From Calothrix sp. NIES-2098 (GTDB taxonomy: Bacteria; Cyanobacteriota; Cyanobacteriia; Cyanobacteriales; Nostocaceae): 64,000 nt of DNA. Under the pieces are notes generated by a model. The model saw nothing but the letters and a program-made list of their open reading frames with translations. It was not told the origin of the DNA and searched no databases. Every line of letters starts with the position of its first letter. Position 1 is the first letter of the stretch. The stretch covers positions 1,796,001-1,860,000 of the forward strand of contig AP018172.1 of the NCBI GenBank assembly GCA_002368175.1, written 5' to 3'. Below, piece after piece: positions 9,515-15,423 of the stretch. Made by a program: the position numbers and the translations under genes.

Positions 9515-10369
9515 ATGTCTGGTGATTTTGGTTCTCCCAGCCCCATGCAACCCCTAAGTGTGGGAAATGTCGTGAGTGCAGGAATACGATTGTATCGTTC
9601 TCACCTCAAGGAATACTATCTACTGGCTCTGAGGGCGTATCTTTGGATATTAGTTCCAGTTTACGGGTGGGCAAAGTTTTATGCCCTGTCCGCACTAATT
9701 TCGCGCTTGGCTTTTGGCGATTTAGTCGATCAACCCGAAAGCATCGCTGCTGGCGAACGTTATGTTAATTCCCGATTGTGGCAATTTTTACTAACAATGC
9801 TATTAATGTTGATTGTAAGTTTGGGGATTGTCTTTGGTGTTGGGTTTGTATTTGTCTTAATTGGCGTTTTAGCCGCTGTAGTCGTGGGAGGGTTAGGTCA
9901 ACAAGCCAGCCTTGCTGCTACTTTGCTTGTTGGTTTAATTGCTTTTATTTTAGGCGTGGCGGCTTTTGTGGCAGTTTTATGGCTGTTGACACGTTTTTAT
10001 TTAGTGGATGTGCCCTTGGCAATTGAGGATAACATTGATGCTACTTCAACCATCGGTCGTAGCTGGGAGTTAACTCAAGGTTACGTGTGGCGGATTCTTT
10101 TGATTGGGTTTGTAGCTTTTTTGATTACAATACCTATTCAAATTTTGGTGCAAATTTTATCCACAATTGTGCAGCTAATTTTTACGCCTTTGATACAACA
10201 AGGAAGTAGTGCGATGGCTGTGCTAGTTTTCTTGTTAATCTTAGCTTTAAGTTTTGCCAGTGGGGCTGCGATTGTGCCATTTTGGCAAACCGTTAAAGCT
10301 GTTATTTACTATGATCTGCGGAGTCGTCGTGAAGGCTTAGGTTTGAAATTACGCGATCGCGAAATTTAA
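9515..10369 (+). CDS. Multi-span membrane protein, GlpQ-type membrane-domain family
   Basis: The protein has 284 residues from the ATG at 9515, which has AAGGAAAA about ten bases upstream; a TTG seven codons earlier (9494) lacks such a site. After a short N-terminus (PLSVGNVVSAGIRLYRSHLKEYY, typical of the glycerophosphodiesterase membrane-domain family) come about six hydrophobic helices, including LLTMLLMLIVSLGIVFGVGF and LLIGFVAFLITIPIQILVQ. No phosphodiesterase catalytic domain is present. It lies between a divergent SpoIIM-like gene and a downstream RDD gene on the same strand, a recurrent trio of unknown function. Confidence 0.75.
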   Translation: MSGDFGSPSPMQPLSVGNVVSAGIRLYRSHLKEYYLLALRAYLWILVPVYGWAKFYALSALISRLAFGDLVDQPESIAAGERYVNSRLWQFLLTMLLMLIVSLGIVFGVGFVFVLIGVLAAVVVGGLGQQASLAATLLVGLIAFILGVAAFVAVLWLLTRFYLVDVPLAIEDNIDATSTIGRSWELTQGYVWRILLIGFVAFLITIPIQILVQILSTIVQLIFTPLIQQGSSAMAVLVFLLILALSFASGAAIVPFWQTVKAVIYYDLRSRREGLGLKLRDREI

Positions 10370-10497
10370 ATACTACTAATGTGAAAGTCAAGAGTCAAAA
10401 GGCAATAGTCATAAGTTATTTCCCCCTTGACCTCCTTGTCCCTTTTGTCTCCCTTGTCATTGAGATTTCCTTCTTATGAGCGCATTTTCAACTGTTT

Positions 10498-11277
10498 ATG
10501 CACCTTTTTAATCGTATTAAGTTCCGTACTCCTGAAAGTGTAGAACTAGAATTTACACTTGCAGGAATTGGTAATCGTGCTTGGGCTTTAATAATTGATT
10601 ATCATATTTTAGCCCTAATATTACTTGCCTTTTACGTTATTTTTTGGATTTTTGTCGTACAACTATCAGATTTTTGGATAACAGTTTTCGGCTCTAATTT
10701 AGGTTTGTGGATGATAGCGATCGCTTTTTTGATCGCGTTTGCAATTTATGCAGGTTATTTCGTATTTTTTGAAACTTTATGGCAAGGGCAAACCCTAGGT
10801 AAACGCTTTGCCAAAATTCGTGTTGTCAGAGATGATGGCAGACCAATTGGACTACAACAAGCAGCCTTACGTGGGTTGCTACGTCCTATTGATGAATTTT
10901 TATTTATTGGCGCTTTTTTAATTATGTTGGGTCGTCAAGAAAAGCGCTTAGGTGATTTTGCGGCAGGTACAATTGTCATTCAAGATCAAATACCAACTGC
11001 TTCAGCAACTTTTACTATTTCAGAACAAGCAAAGTCGCTCCATGAACAACTGAGCCAAATTGCTGATTTATCACCATTGTTACCAGATGATTTTGCTGTA
11101 ATTCGAGAATATTTACAAAGGCGTAGTGGAATGTCGGTTAGGGCAAGAGCCTCACTATCATTAAAGTTAGCCCAACAGGTTCAAGCTATTATTAACTTAG
11201 AGCAAATACCCGCTGGTGCTGCACCTGATGTATTTTTAGAAGCTATTTATCTGGCTTATAAACAGACAGAATATTAA
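10498..11277 (+). CDS. RDD family membrane protein
   Basis: The protein has 259 residues. The N-terminal domain opens with TPESVELEFTLAGIGNRAWALIIDY, matching the RDD family start with its conserved Arg and Asp. Three transmembrane helices follow (ILALILLAFYVIFWIFVV; IAIAFLIAFAIYAGYFVFF; and the stretch around EFLFIGAFLIML). GQTLGKRFAKIRVV is the RDD signature between helices 2 and 3. The cytoplasmic C-terminal 100 residues (LHEQLSQIADLSPLLPDDF) are helical and have no named domain. It is 128 bp downstream of the preceding membrane-protein gene, with a repeat-like spacer (AGTCAAGAGTCAAAAGG) between. Confidence 0.88.
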   Translation: MHLFNRIKFRTPESVELEFTLAGIGNRAWALIIDYHILALILLAFYVIFWIFVVQLSDFWITVFGSNLGLWMIAIAFLIAFAIYAGYFVFFETLWQGQTLGKRFAKIRVVRDDGRPIGLQQAALRGLLRPIDEFLFIGAFLIMLGRQEKRLGDFAAGTIVIQDQIPTASATFTISEQAKSLHEQLSQIADLSPLLPDDFAVIREYLQRRSGMSVRARASLSLKLAQQVQAIINLEQIPAGAAPDVFLEAIYLAYKQTEY

Positions 11278-11340
11278 ATATGAACTCTCAATCTTTAAAT
11301 AATTTATGCTAAATCAATAGTCAAAAGCCTAAAATATTAG

Positions 11341-11382
11341 GACTAATGACTATTGACTAATGACTAGTGACTAAAAACTAAA
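11341..11382. repeat. Heptameric short tandem repeat (STRR type)
   Basis: Six consecutive seven-base units: GACTAAT, GACTATT, GACTAAT, GACTAGT, GACTAAA, AACTAAA. This is the short tandemly repeated heptamer class known from heterocyst-forming cyanobacteria. It reaches into the 3' end of the following minus-strand gene and supplies its stop codon. Less regular copies occur near 10385-10410, 19805-19825 and 48920-48940. Confidence 0.85.
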
Positions 11383-12158
11383 CTCGGCCATTCACTTTGG
11401 CGATAATAGCGTGTCATGTCGTCAAATTTTCTCAGTTCAACGCGATCTACTAAAAATCCAGGTGAATCTAACAGCCATTGTTGATTCACTTCAGAAAGCA
11501 TATTACTAAGATTTGTACGGTCTAGTTCGGGTGAAATTTCTCCAAAATAACCTAAGGTAATGTGGGCAGTGAAGTGATAATGCTGTTCAATACCCAAAGC
11601 CATTAACTGAGGATTTTGATAAACAGTACGGCGAAACTTAATCACCTGTTCGTAGGAGCTTTCATTCTGCGGTACTAAACAAACTCCTATAGCTCTTGGC
11701 ATGACTATCAATCCCAGTACTTGCCAATATATAGGTTGATTATCGGTTGCGATCGCTTTTTGATAGTCCTGAAATATTTCAGCCACGCAAGAACGTAATT
11801 GCTGTTCAAATTCGGGGTTTTTCTCGCAGGCGTCACGGTAAGCACTATCCCAAATTAAGTCTGCTAAAGTCAAATGAAAGCTAGTATCTGGTACTGGCAC
11901 AATCAAATCACTGTTGACAGACAACTGCAATAGTTTTTGTTGATAACTTTGTAATTGGGTATATAAAGCAGAATTTTCTGTTGCTTCTACCCCAGGAGGA
12001 GTAATTAGCGAGTAGCCGGGAAATGGTACTGCTTGTCTCAACCCAGAATCAGGCTGAAATTTAGATGACTCCTGAATATGCTGGACTTGGGATCTGTATG
12101 CTTCTGGTAGCGTCATTCGTGCTACCCGATTCAAATAAGTTTGATAATTGTCGTCCAA
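11364..12158 (-). CDS. DUF1868 / 2H phosphodiesterase (LigT-like) family protein
   Basis: A 264-residue protein with the two H-x-T/S motifs of 2H phosphoesterases: HLTLAD around residues 102-107 and HITLGYFG around 198-205. The N-terminal part (VPFPGYSLITPPG) is typical of DUF1868 members. 2H enzymes hydrolyse or ligate 2',5' or cyclic phosphate bonds in RNA or nucleotides; the substrate is unknown here. It lies immediately downstream of the tRNA array on the same strand, so a tRNA-end-processing role is possible but only inferred. The last residues (SLVFSH and the stop) are encoded by an intergenic heptamer repeat, so the native C-terminus was probably altered by repeat expansion. Confidence 0.8.
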   Translation of the reverse strand: MDDNYQTYLNRVARMTLPEAYRSQVQHIQESSKFQPDSGLRQAVPFPGYSLITPPGVEATENSALYTQLQSYQQKLLQLSVNSDLIVPVPDTSFHLTLADLIWDSAYRDACEKNPEFEQQLRSCVAEIFQDYQKAIATDNQPIYWQVLGLIVMPRAIGVCLVPQNESSYEQVIKFRRTVYQNPQLMALGIEQHYHFTAHITLGYFGEISPELDRTNLSNMLSEVNQQWLLDSPGFLVDRVELRKFDDMTRYYRQSEWPSLVFSH

Positions 12159-12287
12159 TCTCGTTCGCCTCGCGCTCTCACTGGATAGATTTTAGCTGAA
12201 TAGGCGGGAAGCCTCGCATTCCATCTGTAAGGGTGAGCTGATAAATGAGAGTCTGTTAAATTGATCGTGCGATCGCATTTTAACAAT

Positions 12288-12358
12288 CCACCAGAGAGGT
12301 ACTGCCCCTCCTGTTGCCGCGTTATCAGCACGGTGCCTCACTTTTCGGCTTCTGGTGG
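12288..12358 (-). tRNA. Degenerate tRNA-Ile(GAU)-like gene
   Basis: The 71-nt sequence folds as a cloverleaf: acceptor CCACCAG/CTGGTGG, D stem GCC/GGC, anticodon stem CCGTG/CGCGG with loop CTGATAA (anticodon GAU), T stem GGAGG/CCTCT. The T loop is GGCAGTA instead of the near-universal TTCRANN, and the D loop lacks GG. No CCA is encoded. It is the last member of the array; function is doubtful. Confidence 0.6.
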
Positions 12359-12363
12359 GAGGC

Positions 12364-12471
12364 GGAAGATGGAGGAATCGTAGACGCGAAGCGGCTTCCC
12401 GCAGGGTACCCCTAGGTATTACCCTACCCCGGTTTTCAAGACCGGTTGCCGACCATTCAGCGGCATCTTCC
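12364..12471 (-). pseudogene. tRNA-Ser(UGA) interrupted by a Nostoc-type palindromic repeat
   Basis: The 5' part is a normal class II tRNA-Ser: acceptor GGAAGAT, D arm with AATGGTCGG, anticodon arm CCGGT-CTTGAAA-ACCGG (anticodon UGA), and the start of a long variable arm GTAGGGTAATACC. The 3' part ends in CATCTTCC, which pairs with the acceptor. Between them, about 35 bases (12379-12413) of an interspersed repeat replace the 5' half of the T arm, so no TTCRA loop can form. The total is 108 nt instead of about 88. Confidence 0.75.
12379..12413. repeat. Nostoc-type short interspersed palindromic repeat inside tRNA-Ser
   Basis: Read on the minus strand it contains GGGGTACCCTGCGGGAAG and GCCGCTTCGCGTCTACG, a sequence I recognise as a common interspersed repeat of Nostoc genomes. 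It can form small hairpins (GGGTACCC; CGC-TT-GCG type). It sits exactly where the T arm of the tRNA should be. Confidence 0.7.
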
Positions 12472-12479
12472 ATTTAGGG

Positions 12480-12552
12480 GTGTCTGACGGGGCTTGAACC
12501 CGTTATGACTGGTTCCACAAACCAGCGCCGCGACCACTTTGGCTTCAGACAC
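12480..12552 (-). tRNA. trnH-GUG: tRNA-His(GUG)
   Basis: Anticodon arm CTGGT-TTGTGGA-ACCAG, acceptor TGTCTGA/TCAGACA with the extra G-1 opposite C73 required for His identity, T loop TTCAAGC. CCA is not encoded (CCC follows). Confidence 0.93.
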
Positions 12553-12557
12553 CACAG

Positions 12558-12631
12558 TGGAATCAAGGGGAATTGAACCCCTAACCTTCCGCTTGCAAGG
12601 CGGATGCTCTAGCCATTTGAGCTATGACCCC
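12558..12631 (-). tRNA. trnA-UGC: tRNA-Ala(UGC)
   Basis: Loop CTTGCAA (anticodon UGC), acceptor GGGGTCA/TGATTCC with two G-U pairs, T loop TTCAATT, A73. The usual Ala G3-U70 identity pair is present. CCA is not encoded. Confidence 0.93.
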
Positions 12632-12637
12632 ATTAGG

Positions 12638-12709
12638 CAGGAGTGAAGGGACTCGAACCCCTACAAATCGATTTAGAAGATCGATGCCCATCCATTAGGC
12701 GACACTCCT
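12638..12709 (-). tRNA. trnR-UCU: tRNA-Arg(UCU)
   Basis: Anticodon arm TCGAT-CTTCTAA-ATCGA, acceptor AGGAGTG/CACTCCT, T loop TTCGAGT, G73. CCA is not encoded. Confidence 0.92.
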
Positions 12710-12718
12710 ATAAATTGG

Positions 12719-12790
12719 TAGCCCTGACAGGATTTGAACCTGTAACCCTCTGTTTGTAGGACAGTTGCTCCACCATTGAGCTACAGGGCT
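12719..12790 (-). tRNA. trnV-UAC: tRNA-Val(UAC)
   Basis: Loop CCTACAA (anticodon UAC), acceptor AGCCCTG/CAGGGCT, T loop TTCAAAT, A73 followed by an encoded CCA. Confidence 0.93.
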
Positions 12791-12795
12791 AGGAG

Positions 12796-12866
12796 AGCGG
12801 ACGACGAGATTTGAACTCGTATCTGAAGCTTGGCATACTCCGGTGTTGCCTTTACACCACATCCGC
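12796..12866 (-). tRNA. trnG-GCC: tRNA-Gly(GCC)
   Basis: Loop ATGCCAA (anticodon GCC), acceptor GCGGATG/CGTCCGC, T loop TTCAAAT, T73. CCA is not encoded. Confidence 0.92.
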
Positions 12867-12874
12867 ATTATTGG

Positions 12875-12945
12875 AGCGATCGACGAGACTCGAACTCGTA
12901 CCGTGAGTTTGGAAGACTCTGATGCTGCCTTTACACCACGATCGC
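12875..12945 (-). tRNA. trnG-UCC: tRNA-Gly(UCC)
   Basis: Loop CTTCCAA (anticodon UCC), acceptor GCGATCG/CGATCGC (both strands match the HIP1 motif), T loop TTCGAGT, T73 followed by CCA. The outermost anticodon-stem pair is an A-A mismatch. Confidence 0.9.
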
Positions 12946-12949
12946 ATTA

Positions 12950-13023
12950 AGCTGGTAACAGGAGTTGAACCTGCAACCTACTGATTACAAGTCAGTTGCT
13001 CTGCCAGATTGAGCTACACCAGC
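12950..13023 (-). tRNA. trnT-UGU: tRNA-Thr(UGU)
   Basis: Anticodon arm ACTGA-CTTGTAA-TCAGT, acceptor GCTGGTG/TACCAGC-type stem, T loop TTCAACT, T73. CCA is not encoded. It is the only Thr tRNA in the array. Confidence 0.93.
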
Positions 13024-13089
13024 ATTTGTGGATCTGAAAGTAGAAATTGTAGTCATCCAAAAGAGCGACTACCCTTTCCATTTCAGCCA

Positions 13090-13163
13090 TACCCCTGACT
13101 GGATTTGAACCAGCAACTTCCAAATTTTAAGTTTGGCACCTCTTCCAATTGGGTTACAGGGGC
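13090..13163 (-). tRNA. trnL-UAA: tRNA-Leu(UAA) with short variable loop
   Basis: Anticodon arm CCAAA-CTTAAAA-TTTGG (anticodon UAA), acceptor GCCCCTG/CAGGGGT, T loop TTCAAAT, A73. The variable region is only five bases (AAGTT), whereas bacterial Leu tRNAs normally have a long arm. CCA is not encoded. Confidence 0.82.
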
Positions 13164-13172
13164 AAGTTTTGG

Positions 13173-13244
13173 TGGGCGCTACAGGAGTTGAACCTGTGTC
13201 AGCCTGATTAAGAGTCAGGAGCATAACCGTTCTGCCAAACGCCC
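13173..13244 (-). tRNA. trnK-CUU: tRNA-Lys(CUU)
   Basis: Anticodon arm CCTGA-CTCTTAA-TCAGG, acceptor GGGCGTT/AGCGCCC, T loop TTCAACT, A73 and encoded CCA. Confidence 0.92.
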
Positions 13245-13253
13245 TAGTTTTGG

Positions 13254-13325
13254 TGGGTCGCCCAGGGGTTGAACCTGGATAAGTCTGCTTAAAAGGCAGC
13301 TGCATATCCGCTCTGCCAACGACCC
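13254..13325 (-). tRNA. trnK-UUU: tRNA-Lys(UUU)
   Basis: Loop CTTTTAA (anticodon UUU), acceptor GGGTCGT/GCGACCC, T loop TTCAACC, A73 and encoded CCA. Its sequence is close to the neighbouring Lys(CUU) gene, suggesting a tandem duplication. Confidence 0.92.
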
Positions 13326-13332
13326 AAGTTGG

Positions 13333-13410
13333 TACTCCCGACAGGAATCGAACCTGTAACAAGAAACTCAGCGCTCAACTGAGTGCGTCTACCTATTCCG
13401 CCACGGGAGC
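13333..13410 (-). tRNA. trnL-GAG: tRNA-Leu(GAG) with short variable loop
   Basis: Anticodon arm CTCAG-TTGAGCG-CTGAG (anticodon GAG), acceptor GCTCCCG/CGGGAGT, T loop TTCGATT, A73 and CCA. The variable region is about nine bases (TTTCTTGTT), too short for a typical class II arm. The 5' 18 bases also encode the C-terminus of the HNH protein. Confidence 0.85.
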
Positions 13411-14295
13411 TTGAATTGAACGTTTTTTAGCCCAGTAACCCCTACAAGGTTTCTCAATTCCGTAAGTTTTACACCACTTTTCTATCGCTTTATCACTGAC
13501 ACCGAACTCTTTAGCTATTTGAGAAGTTGGTTTGATCCAAATCAATTTTTGGAGTTCCTCTTTAGAGGGTCTGACTACTCGCCGGGATGCTAACCTGTAG
13601 CATTTTCGAGAGCAGTAAGTATCACAATCTGGACTATCTAGCAATTTGCCACAGTACGAGCAAGTTCCGTGTCCAAATTGGCAACTGTAACTGCCATCGC
13701 CATTGTTTACTAAATGCCTAAGTGCAAGTGGTATTTTGTGCCAGCGATCGCAACTTTCTGCGCTATCAAATACCAAGACGCTGATGAAACGATTGTTAGT
13801 TTCGCTTTCATCAAGAGATTGTGTTCTCTCTTTCGACTTCAACTTTTGCTTCAACATTTTGTGAGCCTTTCCCCCATAGTTATCTGTCAAAGCGTGACAG
13901 TTAGGACACAATAGCTGAAGATTTTCTAATCTATTATCATGGCGATCGCCATTGATATGATGAAGTTCTAAAGGAACGCTCCCACTCAGCCATTTAGTGG
14001 CATGACAAGACTCACATTCTGCAAGTTTGATACCATCTCTAATCAGCTTTAGCTTCAAGCTATGTGGATTAATACAAGACCCTTTGTATAGATAATTACT
14101 TGCTGGCTTGTGTTGACCAGTTTTATGTGCGCGTCCACCTTGATTGCCTTTGTAGACGATATTCATTTGAGCGAGATACGACTCTAAGGTCATAGGTCTA
14201 CAGTGCAGTTGGCTGCAAATAAATGCCTTAGAACGGTGTTCGCTAATCCACTGCCTAATTTGGGCTTCTTTGTTTAAAATGTCATTTCTTTTCAT
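13393..14295 (-). CDS. HNH endonuclease embedded in the tRNA array
   Basis: A 300-residue protein. Residues 1-60 look like a helix-turn-helix region. The HNH domain follows, with CESCHATK (about 94-101), LELHHINGDRHDNRLENL (about 110-127) and LCPNCH: two CxxC zinc pairs around the HH and N catalytic residues. A second zinc cluster is CSYCGK with CDTYC and C nearby (about 217-240), and a C-terminal HTH reads TSQIAKEFGVSDKAIEKW. This modular HNH plus zinc finger plus HTH build is typical of phage or homing-type nucleases. The start ATG at 14295 has GGAGG almost abutting it, which is close. The last five codons and the stop lie inside tRNA-Leu(GAG), so the gene sits in the array without a gap. 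Confidence 0.88.
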   Translation of the reverse strand: MKRNDILNKEAQIRQWISEHRSKAFICSQLHCRPMTLESYLAQMNIVYKGNQGGRAHKTGQHKPASNYLYKGSCINPHSLKLKLIRDGIKLAECESCHATKWLSGSVPLELHHINGDRHDNRLENLQLLCPNCHALTDNYGGKAHKMLKQKLKSKERTQSLDESETNNRFISVLVFDSAESCDRWHKIPLALRHLVNNGDGSYSCQFGHGTCSYCGKLLDSPDCDTYCSRKCYRLASRRVVRPSKEELQKLIWIKPTSQIAKEFGVSDKAIEKWCKTYGIEKPCRGYWAKKRSIQAPVAE

Positions 14296-14378
14296 TCCTC
14301 CAGTTTATAATACACGTTTAAAAAACTAATCTAATGTCTGTCACTATGCGAAAGCAAGTAGTACAAACAAAGATTCAG

Positions 14379-14452
14379 TACCCCTGACAGGAGTCGAACC
14401 TGCAAAACACTCGGTCTAAACGAGCGACGGTTTCCAATTACGTCACAGGGGC
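14379..14452 (-). tRNA. trnL-UAG: tRNA-Leu(UAG) with short variable loop
   Basis: Anticodon arm GCTCG-TTTAGAC-CGAGT (anticodon UAG), acceptor GCCCCTG/CAGGGGT, T loop TTCGACT, A73. The variable loop is five bases (GTTTT). CCA is not encoded. It is the first tRNA upstream of the HNH gene in transcription order. Confidence 0.82.
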
Positions 14453-14458
14453 AAATGG

Positions 14459-14532
14459 TCGGGATGGCAGGATTTGAACCTGCAACCTTCAGCTCCCAAA
14501 GCTGCCGCGCTACCAAGTTGCGCCACATCCCG
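14459..14532 (-). tRNA. trnP-UGG: tRNA-Pro(UGG)
   Basis: Loop TTTGGGA (anticodon UGG), acceptor CGGGATG/CATCCCG, T loop TTCAAAT, A73 and encoded CCA. Confidence 0.93.
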
Positions 14533-14536
14533 TTGG

Positions 14537-14614
14537 TACTCCTGACGGGAGTCGAACCCGTACAAAATAGACTGTTTTTGAGACAGCCGCCTCTTCCAAT
14601 TGGGCTACAGGAGC
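14537..14614 (-). tRNA. trnL-CAA: tRNA-Leu(CAA) with short variable loop
   Basis: Anticodon arm GCTGT-CTCAAAA-ACAGT (anticodon CAA), acceptor GCTCCTG/CAGGAGT, T loop TTCGACT, A73 and CCA. The variable region is about nine bases. A conventional tRNA-Leu(CAA) with a long arm exists at 50162-50245, so this one is redundant. Confidence 0.85.
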
Positions 14615-14623
14615 ATAATTTGG

Positions 14624-14696
14624 CTGCCCTGCCAGGGTTTGAACCTGGAATCTCCTCGTTCAAAGCGAGGGATGTTGCCAGTTACACCACAGGGCA
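14624..14696 (-). tRNA. trnQ-UUG: tRNA-Gln(UUG)
   Basis: Anticodon arm CCTCG-CTTTGAA-CGAGG, acceptor TGCCCTG/CAGGGCA, T loop TTCAAAC, G73 and encoded CCA. Confidence 0.93.
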
Positions 14697-14704
14697 ATGA
14701 TTGG

Positions 14705-14778
14705 CTGCCGAGGTTGGAGTCGAACCAACATCTCCGTGATTCAGAGTCACAGCGACTTTCCAAGTCGTCCACTCGGCA
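14705..14778 (-). tRNA. trnQ-CUG: tRNA-Gln(CUG)
   Basis: Anticodon arm TGTGA-CTCTGAA-TCACG, acceptor TGCCGAG/CTCGGCA, T loop TTCGACT, G73 and encoded CCA. Confidence 0.92.
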
Positions 14779-14786
14779 ATGAATGG

Positions 14787-14859
<73 letters not shown>

Positions 14860-14868
14860 ATGTGCCAG

Positions 14869-14943
14869 TCCCCCAGATCCGGATTGAACGGATGACCTCC
14901 TGTTCTTCAGACAGGCGCTACTACCAACTGAGCTACCAGGGGA
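14869..14943 (-). tRNA. trnF-GAA: tRNA-Phe(GAA)
   Basis: Anticodon arm CCTGT-CTGAAGA-ACAGG, acceptor TCCCCTG/CTGGGGG with one T-T mismatch and a T-G end pair, T loop TTCAATC, A73. CCA is not encoded. Confidence 0.9.
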
Positions 14944-14948
14944 TAAGG

Positions 14949-15022
14949 CGAGAACGGAGGGACTTGAACCCCCAACCTTCAGGTTCGTAATCTGAGATGC
15001 AATCCAGTTACACCACGTTCTC
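14949..15022 (-). tRNA. trnR-ACG: tRNA-Arg(ACG)
   Basis: Loop TTACGAA (anticodon ACG) on stem TCAGA/CCTGA with an A-C pair, acceptor GAGAACG/CGTTCTC, T loop TTCAAGT, G73. CCA is not encoded. Confidence 0.91.
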
Positions 15023-15028
15023 ATAAGG

Positions 15029-15113
15029 CGGAGAGAGAGGGAGTTGAACCCACAGTGGACTTACATCCACGACTGTTTAGCAAACAGCTTGCCCTGCCGA
15101 TAGCAATCTCTCC
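15029..15113 (-). tRNA. trnS-GCU: tRNA-Ser(GCU)
   Basis: Class II tRNA: loop TTGCTAA (anticodon GCU), variable arm GTGGATGTAAGTCCAC, acceptor GGAGAGA/TCTCTCC, T loop TTCAACT, G73. CCA is not encoded. It is the only apparently intact Ser tRNA in the array. Confidence 0.92.
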
Positions 15114-15117
15114 AGAA

Positions 15118-15198
15118 TGGGTCGGGCTGGAATTGAACCAGCAACGCAAACGCGGCGGTTTTACAGACCGTTGCCCACACCAATAGGCGAGCCGACCC
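15118..15198 (-). tRNA. trnY-GUA: tRNA-Tyr(GUA)
   Basis: Loop CTGTAAA (anticodon GUA), short class II variable arm CGCGTTTGCG, acceptor GGGTCGG/CCGACCC, T loop TTCAATT, A73. CCA is not encoded. Confidence 0.92.
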
Positions 15199-15238
15199 AT
15201 TGTTTGAGTAATTACTTGAGATTTCTGGGTGAAATAAA

Positions 15239-15276
15239 GGAATGGAGAGACCAGTTTGACTGCTCTCTGCCATCCC
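15239..15276 (-). ncRNA. Long hairpin between tRNA-Tyr and tRNA-Glu
   Basis: On the minus strand, GGGATGG-C-AGAGA-G-CAGT pairs with ACTG-G-TCTCT-CCATTCC around a CAA loop: 16 base pairs broken by one bulge and one G-G mismatch. An outer inverted repeat ACTTGAG (15214-15220) / CTCAAGT (15279-15285) encloses it. It occupies a tRNA-sized gap in the array without being a cloverleaf; it could be a processing element or the collapsed remnant of a tRNA. Confidence 0.5.
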
Positions 15277-15288
15277 AACTCAAGTCAG

Positions 15289-15362
15289 CAGTGCCGACGG
15301 GGCTTGAACCCGCAATCTCCTGCTTGAAAGACAGGTGGCTTTACCAATTTGCCTACGGCACC
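15289..15362 (-). tRNA. trnE-UUC: tRNA-Glu(UUC)
   Basis: Anticodon arm CCTGT-CTTTCAA-GCAGG, acceptor GGTGCCG/CGGCACT, T loop TTCAAGC, G73. CCA is not encoded. Confidence 0.92.
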
Positions 15363-15423
15363 ACGAGTGAGATTTCTACTACATACAAGTTTGAGAAGCT
15401 GTTTTTTCAGCCCCCAGATTTGG

